40,862 nt of DNA, taken from NCBI GenBank assembly GCA_004292605.1, contig RDXK01000097.1, positions 1 through 40,862 on the forward strand, in the 5' to 3' direction. Position numbers and translations under genes: made by a program. This document shows, piece by piece, positions 25,629 through 33,372 of the stretch. The notes beneath the pieces were generated by a model. The model was given only the letters and a program-made list of their open reading frames with translations, did not search any database and was not told the DNA's origin. This DNA is from Bacteroidota bacterium. GTDB lineage: Bacteria; Bacteroidota; Bacteroidia; Chitinophagales; Chitinophagaceae. Positions within the stretch are counted from its first letter, which is position 1; the number at the start of each line of letters is the position of its first letter.

Positions 25629-27209
25629 CTAGTAACCAGGATTTTGACGCAAGTTCGGGTTTACAGCCAATGCCGAGTTAGGAATTGGGAAGTAAAGAAA
25701 CTTAGGATCAGATACGTTTGGTTTCAAAGTACGAGCGGCTAAGAAGGTACCAAAACGAATTTGGTCCATTCTTCTCCATCCATCCCAATAAAACTCTCTT
25801 TGCCTTTCGTCTAGCATGTTAGCAGCAGTTAAGCTAGCTAATGGAGTAGCTCCACGGCGAGTACGTAAGTTGTTTACGTTTACCAAAGCAGCAGCGGTAT
25901 TACCACTTCTCATTTCGGCTTCAGCACGCATTAAAACTACATCAGCATAACGGAAAAATACATAATCGTTATCTGCCTGATCATCGCTAGATACATAGTC
26001 AACTGGGTACCGGTTTACACGTATACCAGTAACCTCTAGGTTGGCACCACTTTCTTGTAATGCTACAGTACGAGTGAATGCTAAAGGGTTACCACGACGA
26101 TCGTTCAAAGCAGCATCATTAGCCAAGTTATATTGCTGACCAATTAAGAAACCTGCATTGATACGGTTACCTGGGTTAGGCAAACCAGCTACACCTGTAG
26201 GGTATACCACACCACGACGCTGATCAGCAGCTTCAAATTTGTCATACACATCGGCTAAAGTAGTAAAGCCATTCCAACCGCTTTTATTCTGATTGTAGTG
26301 AGAGCCTTTGTACCAGCTACTTCTAACGTTTCCACCACGAGAGCTACCTTGGTTCTCATTGGTAAAAATGTTTTCTGTAGAAATAGCATCGTTGTTACGA
26401 GCATAGTTATCAAAAACGTTGGTAGCTAAAGAATAACGACCAGAGTTCATGATACCAGTAGCCAACGTAATTACTTGAGCCATATCGGCTGCTGCAAACG
26501 TAGGCGTAGCACGATTAGCGTAAGTACCTTTTTGTAAAAGCACTTTCATCATTAATACATCCGCAGCATCTTTAGTAGCTCTTTTAGCGCTAGGTACGCC
26601 AGTAGAGTTAGGCAAATTGGTACGGATAGCAGTTAACTCGCTCAATATAAAATCGGCTGCTGCTGTTCCACTTAAAACCGTTGGAGGATTTCTTAAATCC
26701 TCGCCTGGCTGGCGGAAAGGCACCTGACCATATAAATCTAATACGGTAAACATAGCAAATGCACGGATGAAGCGAGCTTCAGCGGCAATTTGATCTTTGT
26801 TTGCTGCGGTAGAAATAGAAGTGAACGTAAGTACGTTGGTAGTGTTAAATACGATACCCAACAAACCATTGAATACGTTCTGTACTTGCTGATGATCGGC
26901 ATTCCAAGTATGGTTGTGTATTACACGCCATACACCGTTATCATCCCAGTCACCACCACGGGTAGGTACCAAACTTTCATCGGAACTGTTTTCCATTAAT
27001 GATGTAGGACCATCCTGGTTTTGAAATATTTGTAATCCATCATAGCACGATTGAATCAATACGTTCAAATCGGCCGTAGCACCTAAGAAAGTAGATGCTT
27101 GCGCCTGAGTGGCGGTACTATTTAAATTTTCTTCTAGTTTGGTACAACTAGCTAAAACTACAAAAGCACCTACTCCCACCAAAGCACCTCTTTTCAATAC
27201 ATTTTTCAT
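25629..27209 (-). CDS. RagB/SusD-family nutrient-binding outer-membrane lipoprotein (second pair)
   Basis: A 526-residue SusD-like lipoprotein that would form the substrate-binding lid over its SusC partner. The signal MKNVLKRGALVGVGAFVVLASC carries lipid Cys22. SusD hallmarks are the TPR-containing segment with EARFIRAFAMFTVLDLYGQVPF, the RRGATPL segment before LDERQREFYWDGWRRMDQIRFG, and the C-terminal YFPIPNSALAVNPNLRQNPGY-type ending. The start at 27209 gives the lipoprotein signal; the upstream in-frame ATG at 27254 would overlap the SusC stop. It begins 25 bases after SusC. No enzyme is encoded beside it, so the ligand cannot be named. Confidence 0.94.
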   Translation of the reverse strand: MKNVLKRGALVGVGAFVVLASCTKLEENLNSTATQAQASTFLGATADLNVLIQSCYDGLQIFQNQDGPTSLMENSSDESLVPTRGGDWDDNGVWRVIHNHTWNADHQQVQNVFNGLLGIVFNTTNVLTFTSISTAANKDQIAAEARFIRAFAMFTVLDLYGQVPFRQPGEDLRNPPTVLSGTAAADFILSELTAIRTNLPNSTGVPSAKRATKDAADVLMMKVLLQKGTYANRATPTFAAADMAQVITLATGIMNSGRYSLATNVFDNYARNNDAISTENIFTNENQGSSRGGNVRSSWYKGSHYNQNKSGWNGFTTLADVYDKFEAADQRRGVVYPTGVAGLPNPGNRINAGFLIGQQYNLANDAALNDRRGNPLAFTRTVALQESGANLEVTGIRVNRYPVDYVSSDDQADNDYVFFRYADVVLMRAEAEMRSGNTAAALVNVNNLRTRRGATPLASLTAANMLDERQREFYWDGWRRMDQIRFGTFLAARTLKPNVSDPKFLYFPIPNSALAVNPNLRQNPGY

Positions 27210-27234
27210 TTTCTCTTGTTTTGAAGTTTTATAA

Positions 27235-30225
27235 TTATAGTCCAAATCTAACACCTAATTGGATATTTCTGGCTGTTGGGTAAGGAATATACTCGATACC
27301 GAATGAAGGTACACCACCGATGTTTCTATCGGTATTTACTTCAGGGTCAAAACCAGTGTATTTAGTGATGATAAATAGATTTTGTGCATTTAAGAACACA
27401 TTTAAGCTCTTAATGTTTTTGCCTACTGAACCTACGTTATAAGCTACTGAAACGTTAGCCAAACGAAGATAATCACCACTCTCTAAATAACGGCTAGATG
27501 CCTTGATTGGGTTTGATAAAGATTCTCTTGGGCTCAAGCTCATTAAACTGCTAGCAATGTTACGGCTACCTAAGTTACCAATTGGTAATACAGCGTTCAA
27601 AGTATTGTTATAAATACTGTGGCCATAAGCACCATTAGCATTCAAAGCGAAAGACCATTTTTTGTAAGTCAAATCGGTAGAAATACCTAATAACATGCGT
27701 GGGTTTGGATCGCCAACGTACTGAGGATTCTCGTTATCGGCATAAGTACCAATACCGTTAGCATCTAAACCTGTGAAGCGACGAAGGTACCAAGCATTTA
27801 CTGGCTGGCCACCTTCGTTTCTTTGAGAGAAAGCACCACTTAAACCTTGACCACCAATAGCACCTGTTAAGATAGCAGGGCCGTTATAGTCTTGGAATAC
27901 GTTTTTCAAGAAAGCAGCATTAACATTGAAATTCCAAGTTAAATCTTTCTTCTGCATTACTACAGTACCTAAACTTACTTCCACACCTGAGTTCAGGATT
28001 ACTGCATTTTCAATATTTCTCCAAACTACTACAGCAGGAGCTGGTTGAATGGCGTTGAAAGCAAATAATATGTCAGATGACTGACGGTTAAAGTAGTCGA
28101 TGCTACCATAAACTTTTCCTTTGGCAATAGCAAAGTCAACACCCACGTTGAATTGTTTGGTGGTTTCCCACTTCAAATCTGGGTTGGCTACGTTTAACTG
28201 TACCAAACCACCACCGTTAGCGCTGTAACCCCACTGGGTTTGAGCAGCACCAGCTGGGAAAGCTTGGTTACCCGTTAAACCGTAAGATGCACGAATTTTT
28301 AAATTTTGGAACACTTTATTGTTCTTCATAAAGTCTTCGTTCATTACGTTCCAAGCTATAGCCGCAGATGGGAAATAACCGTACTTGTTGTTGGCACCAA
28401 AACGAGAAGAACCATCAGCACGCATAGTACCAGTGAAAATATAACGATCCTTGTAGTTTAGAATTACACGACCGAAGTATGACTGGATAGAAGCAGCAGG
28501 ATCTTCGAAAGAACCAATTACACGAGAAGCTGTAGGTGCATTTTGGATGATATTATAGAAAGGAACATCATCGTTAGCAAAACCAATACCGCTCATGCTG
28601 CTGTTTCTGAATACAAATTTTTGGTATTCGTAACCAGCTAAAGCTGTCAAGTTTAAATCTTTGGTTACACGCTTGTTGTAGTTCAAAGTGTGCTGTACTA
28701 CTTGAGTGTTGAACTCGGCAGTACCGTAAGCACCCAAACCTCTGTTTTCTACAGATGGTAAAGTGATGTAACGTGCAATCATTGAACGGCGGATACCAGA
28801 CTGGCGGTTTAAACTCACGGTTAATTTATAATCTAAATCATCAGTCAATTTGTAACCTAAGCCTACAATACCCTGGAAATTGCTGATATCAGAAATATCG
28901 CGGTATCCACGCTGCATAGCTACAGGGTTTACTATACTTGAACCTGGGATGATATTTAAACCAGTAGGATGAGCAGAATTATACAAAGTTTGTGTAGGAT
29001 TCCACTGTAATGCCATGGCAATTAAGTTACCCGTAAAACCGGCATCGGTGGTAATAGGAGCAATATTTTCTTTGGCTTGGCCAGCGAAAATGTTGAAATC
29101 AAGACTTAATCTCTTGTTCTGTAAAAACTTGTACTGACCGTTTGCATTAATGGTAAAGCGCTGCAAATTGGTATTTTTAATAATACCATTTTGATCGAAG
29201 AAACCTAATGAAACACGGTATTTACCGTTTTCGCTACCGCCACTAATACCCACATTATGGTTATTAGTAATGCCAGTTTGTAAAATTTCGTCAAAAGCAT
29301 TTACGCTAGTACCAAAGTTACCAGTAGGTACCGCAGAGGTACTAACTGTAGTAGGTAAGCCATAAGTACCAAGAGCACTTCTGTACTCATCGCCACTTAA
29401 GGTTTTGTATCTGCGTAAAATATTGCTGGTTCCTATGCTAGAGCTTACATCTACTTTAGCAGCTCCGCTAGAACCTTGTTTGGTAGTAATTACAATAACA
29501 CCATTAGCACCACGAGAACCGAAGATAGCTGTAGCAGAGGCATCTTTCAATACATCCATGCTAGCTATGTCGGCTGCGTTAAAAAAGTACAATGGGTTAC
29601 TTTCTGGTGTGGTACCTAATGCCGCTGAACCGAAGCCAGGGCGGGCCAAACGGCCATCTAAAGGAATACCATCTACCACAAATAATGGGTTGTTTCCTGC
29701 ACGGATACTACCATTACCACGAATACGAATAGTAGATGCAGCACCTGGAGCACCAGAGCTAGTAACTACTTGTAAACCGGCCACTTTACCTTGGATCAAC
29801 TGATCGGGAGATGCAATTACACCTTGGTTAAAATCCTTGGCTTTAACGGATGCTACTGCACCTGTTAAATCCTTTTTACGTGTAGTACCATAACCAATTA
29901 CTACTACATCTGATAATGAACCGCTAGAAGCCACAAGACTTACACTAACATCGCCACTACCTACACTTACCTCTTGCTCATCAAAGTTCAATGAGCTAAT
30001 TACCAGCTTGGTTACACTAGCTGGCACACGAAGACTAAAAGTACCATCGGCTTTAGTTTGGGTGCCTACTTTTGCACCCTTAGCTACTACGCTGGCACCT
30101 GCTACCGGACTACCGTCTTTTGAGTCCGATACCTTTCCTGACACGGTTTTATCTTGAGCCAAAGCTGGTAACGATACACAGCTAAGCACTACCAGAAAAA
30201 CCTTAAACAGTCGTTTTAGATTCAT
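27235..30225 (-). CDS. SusC/RagA-family TonB-linked outer-membrane transporter (second pair)
   Basis: A 996-residue transporter. The signal peptide (MNLKRLFKVFLVVLSCVSLPALAQ) is followed by a carboxypeptidase-regulatory-like domain (about 27-105, VSGKVSDSKDGSPVAGASVV). The SusC motif DVVVIGYGTTRKKDLTGAVA comes next, then a plug domain (IRIRGNGSIRAGNNPLFVVDG, KDASATAIFGSRGANGVIVI) and a beta-barrel ending in an aromatic-rich tail (NIQLGVRFGL). It imports its ligand using TonB energy with the SusD lipoprotein downstream. It is preceded by a 267-base gap after the NUDIX regulator, so a separately regulated promoter is likely. It is close in length and plan to the 995-residue SusC of the other locus. 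Confidence 0.95.
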   Translation of the reverse strand: MNLKRLFKVFLVVLSCVSLPALAQDKTVSGKVSDSKDGSPVAGASVVAKGAKVGTQTKADGTFSLRVPASVTKLVISSLNFDEQEVSVGSGDVSVSLVASSGSLSDVVVIGYGTTRKKDLTGAVASVKAKDFNQGVIASPDQLIQGKVAGLQVVTSSGAPGAASTIRIRGNGSIRAGNNPLFVVDGIPLDGRLARPGFGSAALGTTPESNPLYFFNAADIASMDVLKDASATAIFGSRGANGVIVITTKQGSSGAAKVDVSSSIGTSNILRRYKTLSGDEYRSALGTYGLPTTVSTSAVPTGNFGTSVNAFDEILQTGITNNHNVGISGGSENGKYRVSLGFFDQNGIIKNTNLQRFTINANGQYKFLQNKRLSLDFNIFAGQAKENIAPITTDAGFTGNLIAMALQWNPTQTLYNSAHPTGLNIIPGSSIVNPVAMQRGYRDISDISNFQGIVGLGYKLTDDLDYKLTVSLNRQSGIRRSMIARYITLPSVENRGLGAYGTAEFNTQVVQHTLNYNKRVTKDLNLTALAGYEYQKFVFRNSSMSGIGFANDDVPFYNIIQNAPTASRVIGSFEDPAASIQSYFGRVILNYKDRYIFTGTMRADGSSRFGANNKYGYFPSAAIAWNVMNEDFMKNNKVFQNLKIRASYGLTGNQAFPAGAAQTQWGYSANGGGLVQLNVANPDLKWETTKQFNVGVDFAIAKGKVYGSIDYFNRQSSDILFAFNAIQPAPAVVVWRNIENAVILNSGVEVSLGTVVMQKKDLTWNFNVNAAFLKNVFQDYNGPAILTGAIGGQGLSGAFSQRNEGGQPVNAWYLRRFTGLDANGIGTYADNENPQYVGDPNPRMLLGISTDLTYKKWSFALNANGAYGHSIYNNTLNAVLPIGNLGSRNIASSLMSLSPRESLSNPIKASSRYLESGDYLRLANVSVAYNVGSVGKNIKSLNVFLNAQNLFIITKYTGFDPEVNTDRNIGGVPSFGIEYIPYPTARNIQLGVRFGL

Positions 30226-30492
30226 AATGGATTGGTTTACTTGGTTTATAAAAGCAAAAAGTTAGAATTAAATAGTTGCGGCGTACCGAGTTAGCTGCTA
30301 GTACTACCGAAAAAAGAACAATAAAAAGCATTGCAAAATTGCTGATATAGCCAAGAGGCCACCACTGTAACATACACAGAGTAAACATTGCAAGCATTCG
30401 TTATAAAAATTGAGCCTTACTCAATGGCGATGAAAGTAAAGCATTTTAGCATTTAGACAACAATTTGTTAACATCTGCTGCATTAAAAAAAG
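30226..30492 (-). other. Gap between the NUDIX gene and the second SusC; probable promoter and leader
   Basis: This 267-base gap holds the end of the NUDIX transcript and the leader of the second SusC. I see one weak terminator hairpin (listed separately) and no convincing promoter with both -33 and -7 boxes. An open frame of 64 codons here (minus strand, 30203-30397) overlaps the SusC start, has no homology I recognise and is probably not a gene. The gap is the natural place for a regulator-binding site. Confidence 0.4.
30404..30425 (-). terminator. Weak terminator after the NUDIX regulator gene
   Basis: On the minus strand ATTGAG (30425-30420) pairs with CTCAAT (30414-30409) over a five-base loop, and TTTTTATAA follows. 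The six-base-pair stem is short and AT-rich, so termination may be partial, allowing some read-through toward SusC. It lies 68 bases after the NUDIX stop. Confidence 0.4.
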
Positions 30493-31227
30493 CTAAAAAT
30501 CTATCCCAACCCAGTCTTTTTTGCCGCTTTCGTATTTTTTATAGTTAAAAGTGTACAATTTACCGGGCCTGTGGGCAACGTTTAACTCCATTTCGCCGGT
30601 ATCTTCCAAGAAATCCATGGTAAAAAATTTCTTTCTAAAATTTCGCCTATCCAGTTTCATTCCTAAAATGGCTTCGTAAACGCCTTGTAATTCTCTTAGG
30701 CTAAATTTCTCCGGTAGTAGGCTAAAACCTAAAGGGTGTTCCTGAATACGTTTTTGTAACCAACCGTAGCAGGTTTCAAATATTTCTTTATGGTCAAATG
30801 CCCAATCTATTTCATCTTGTACTGGGTGCCAATGCAAATCGTTATCGGTGCAGGTAAGCTGATGATGAGCAATATTTATAAGGGAACAATAAGCCACCGT
30901 TACCACCCTTCCGCCGGGGTGCCTATCTGGTGTGCTAAAACATTTTACTTGATCCAAAAAAACATCGCTTAAACCGGTGCGTTGTTTCAAGACACGGTAA
31001 GCGGCTTCGTCGGTAGTTTCAGTGTGGGTAATTTCATTTCCTAGTAAACTCCACTGCTCGGTATAGTTTTCCAAATCGCTTTTAATCAATAGTACTTTCA
31101 GCTGCCCATCTTGGTAGCCAAAAATTACACAGTCGATAGTAACAGCAATTTTTTGGTACGAACGTACTAGCTGGCTTGCATTTTTTGTATCGGAAAACAG
31201 TTGTTTGCTTAATGGTTCAGCGTTCAT
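30493..31227 (-). CDS. NUDIX-type transcription regulator (NrtR/AraR-like), degenerate NUDIX box
   Basis: A 244-residue protein with an N-terminal NUDIX fold (about 25-150) and a C-terminal winged helix (about 172-232). The second is shown by FSLRELQGVYEAILGMKLDRRNFRKKF followed by RPGKLYTFNYKKY, the hallmark of the NrtR/AraR regulator group. The NUDIX box that should read Gx5Ex7REUxEExGU is GNEITHTETT ... YRVLKQRTGL, with the catalytic glutamates replaced by Val79, Gln82 and Arg83. It should bind a ligand but not hydrolyse it. In Bacteroidota such proteins control sugar-utilisation genes. It lies between two SusCD loci on the same strand, so either or both are candidate targets. Confidence 0.88.
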   Translation of the reverse strand: MNAEPLSKQLFSDTKNASQLVRSYQKIAVTIDCVIFGYQDGQLKVLLIKSDLENYTEQWSLLGNEITHTETTDEAAYRVLKQRTGLSDVFLDQVKCFSTPDRHPGGRVVTVAYCSLINIAHHQLTCTDNDLHWHPVQDEIDWAFDHKEIFETCYGWLQKRIQEHPLGFSLLPEKFSLRELQGVYEAILGMKLDRRNFRKKFFTMDFLEDTGEMELNVAHRPGKLYTFNYKKYESGKKDWVGIDF

Positions 31228-31266
31228 GTACTAGTAAATATCTGTACAATATTACAAAACAGTTAT

Positions 31267-31304
31267 AAAAAAAGGGCCTTGTCATTTAACCGACAAAGCC
31301 CTTT
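31267..31304 (-). terminator. Strong terminator of the amylase-SusCDE operon
   Basis: On the minus strand AAAGGGCTTTGTC (31304-31292) pairs with GACAAGGCCCTTT (31283-31271), 13 positions with one A-C mismatch, around an eight-base loop. Seven Ts follow. It lies just after the stop of the SusE/F-like gene and before the NUDIX gene, which is therefore a separate transcript. Confidence 0.9.
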
Positions 31305-31319
31305 CGTATTATATGTCGC

Positions 31320-32477
31320 CTATTGTACTTCTACCGTATATCTATTGGTATGAAAGTTCAATGTGTATCGGTAGTTACCAGCTACGGCTGGTGTAGGAAT
31401 GGCATCAGGGTCGCCACCGGAACCAAAGTTGGCTCCTAACACTCCACCTGTGGCACTGCTTCCACCAAACTGCGGCTGCCAGTTGCCTGGATTTGAAACA
31501 AATTTTATAAATCTACCAGGCTGTGTAGCCATCGTAATTTGGAAAATACCATTGGTAAGTTGGGTTAACTCTTGGTTAGTGGGTGGGTTATTGTTCCAAC
31601 CACCGGCTGTACCATCACCCAAAGCCCATAAACGTTCTGGCAAAGGATCGGTACGACGGGTAACGGTGAACTGACCTGCTTGAAAATCGAACACCATACG
31701 GTACCAGCCAGCACCACCACTTACGTTACCTGGGAAATTGTCGTTTAAGTTTACACCAAATGCACCTCCGTTGGCCAAACTAGGTAAGGTATTGTTGGCT
31801 ACAGCTAGTTTGTTATCCCAAACGTTGCCCAATTGTGGTAAAATTAAATACGAACCAGAACCACTTAATTGAAAAATTCCCGCCCATGTAGTTTCATCTA
31901 CACGTGTTAATTCTCTTACAGCAGGGAATGGTGGGTTTTGTGGGTTGTTCCAGCCAAAAGTAGTAGCATCACCCACTATCCATAGGCGTTGCGTACCAGG
32001 TAAAGGAACCCGTGGAGGAATTTTATAAGGTGTTACACGTATACGCAAAACGTTGCTACGCAATTGCTCGTTATTATTAGCGTGGCTAGATGTTACACGA
32101 ACCTCTATATCATACGCTGTATTGAACGCAAAACCAAAACCAAGTAAAATGGTATTTAGCTCACGATTGGTCATGCTAGTAGTTAGGGCACCGGAAACGG
32201 TTCTGCTTACGGCCTTATTAAAGTTTCTACCTACACTATCAATTTCTAATACGTATTTAACCGAAGCAGAATCTACACTATAATTAGGATTTGTCCAGTT
32301 AAAACGTAATCCTAGGTTGTTAGAGTCGGCAGGCAACGGTGCCCATGTGGTGGCAGAAGCTGTTAAAACAGGTGCTGCACCATTTTGAAAACTTGGTAAA
32401 GGGTCTACTTTAGTACAAGCTGCAAACGCTAGTACCAATAGGGTAATGCCCGATAATAATTGAAATACTTTTTTCAT
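31320..32477 (-). CDS. SusE/SusF-like starch-binding surface lipoprotein
   Basis: A 385-residue lipoprotein (MKKVFQLLSGITLLVLAFAAC, lipid Cys21). The N-terminal SusE-type Ig-like domain (about 35-150) holds WAPLPADSNNLGLRFNWTNP. Two carbohydrate-binding units of the SusF/SusE kind follow: LWIVGDATTFGWNN (from about 165) and LWALGDGTAGGWNN (from about 285), each ending in a QFTVTRR or RYTVEVQ strand. Such lipoproteins hold malto-oligosaccharide or glycogen chains at the cell surface without cleaving them. It starts 12 bases after the SusE gene and is the last gene before the terminator. The duplicated module suggests avidity for long glucans. Confidence 0.85.
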   Translation of the reverse strand: MKKVFQLLSGITLLVLAFAACTKVDPLPSFQNGAAPVLTASATTWAPLPADSNNLGLRFNWTNPNYSVDSASVKYVLEIDSVGRNFNKAVSRTVSGALTTSMTNRELNTILLGFGFAFNTAYDIEVRVTSSHANNNEQLRSNVLRIRVTPYKIPPRVPLPGTQRLWIVGDATTFGWNNPQNPPFPAVRELTRVDETTWAGIFQLSGSGSYLILPQLGNVWDNKLAVANNTLPSLANGGAFGVNLNDNFPGNVSGGAGWYRMVFDFQAGQFTVTRRTDPLPERLWALGDGTAGGWNNNPPTNQELTQLTNGIFQITMATQPGRFIKFVSNPGNWQPQFGGSSATGGVLGANFGSGGDPDAIPTPAVAGNYRYTLNFHTNRYTVEVQ

Positions 32478-32489
32478 ACTATGTTGTTT

Positions 32490-33353
32490 TTACAGTCTTG
32501 TTACAGTATAAATACCTCTTTGAAAATCTACTACAATTTTGTAGTTGCCGCTAGCAGCGGGTGCACGAAGGTTGTTACCACCCTGGCGGAAATTATCGGA
32601 ATCTGGGTTGGGAGCATTCGTTACGGCACCATATTTTTCAGGATCGGGTGCTACTGCACTCCAGTTTCCATAACGGGGAACCAACAAATATTCTGCACCA
32701 CCATTTAAGGCAATCGAAGGTATTTCGTATAAAGTTCTGCTGCGTCTAATAAACTGTTGAGCAGCCACCGGGGCATCGCCTCCGCCCATCCAGCCAGCTG
32801 GTGTGGCAGCGCCCGTAATCCACAGGGTTTGTGGTGCAGGTGGTTCCACCGCTGGTGGTATAGCAAATGTGCGAACCACAAAACGTATGGTGTTAGATAC
32901 TACAGGCAATGCATTGTTAGCCAAGCTAGCGGTAACACGTACTTCAATCGTGGTGTTACGCAAGCTATCTACACTAAGGCGGTTTAGCAATAAGCTATTT
33001 AATTCGCCTACGGTAAACTGCTTCATTAAATCGCCGCTGTAAGTAATAGCAATACGACTTGGTGAACTAAAGTTTACACCAAGGGTATCAATTTCTAATA
33101 AATAGTTCACGGTTTGTGAGCTAATACCAGTAGTAAACTGATAGTTAGGGTTTGTCCAATTTAAACGAATCAAATTATTGTCTCTATTGGCAAAACGCAT
33201 ATCGGCTACTAGCGATGCTCCTGCTGCCCTATCGGCACTAATTACAGGTGCAGTGCTACCCTCTGCATATAACTTATTTTCTGTTTTGTAACAGCTGGCC
33301 AGCATCATACTAGTAGCTACCACCAGCGTTAACAGTTTCATTATATTTTTCAT
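32490..33353 (-). CDS. susE: SusE-like outer-membrane lipoprotein
   Basis: A 287-residue lipoprotein (MKNIMKLLTLVVATSMMLASC, lipid Cys21). The SusE N-terminal domain (about 35-165) holds NNLIRLNWTNPNYQF and the SRIAITYSGDLMKQFTVGELNSLLLN segment. One C-terminal glucan-binding unit follows (LWITGAATPAGWMGGGDAP to GIYTVTRL). It has the same plan as the 385-residue neighbour with one binding module fewer, so the two look like products of an old duplication. Expected role: binding of alpha-glucan at the surface next to SusD. It starts 19 bases after the SusD stop. Confidence 0.87.
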   Translation of the reverse strand: MKNIMKLLTLVVATSMMLASCYKTENKLYAEGSTAPVISADRAAGASLVADMRFANRDNNLIRLNWTNPNYQFTTGISSQTVNYLLEIDTLGVNFSSPSRIAITYSGDLMKQFTVGELNSLLLNRLSVDSLRNTTIEVRVTASLANNALPVVSNTIRFVVRTFAIPPAVEPPAPQTLWITGAATPAGWMGGGDAPVAAQQFIRRSRTLYEIPSIALNGGAEYLLVPRYGNWSAVAPDPEKYGAVTNAPNPDSDNFRQGGNNLRAPAASGNYKIVVDFQRGIYTVTRL

Positions 33354-33372
33354 TGTTGAAATATGTTTTAAA

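Noticed and set aside
30203-30397. 64-codon minus-strand frame with a hydrophobic start before the second SusC
   Set aside because: It overlaps the SusC start, has no recognisable homology or ribosome-binding signal, and ends in low-complexity sequence. More likely leader than gene.
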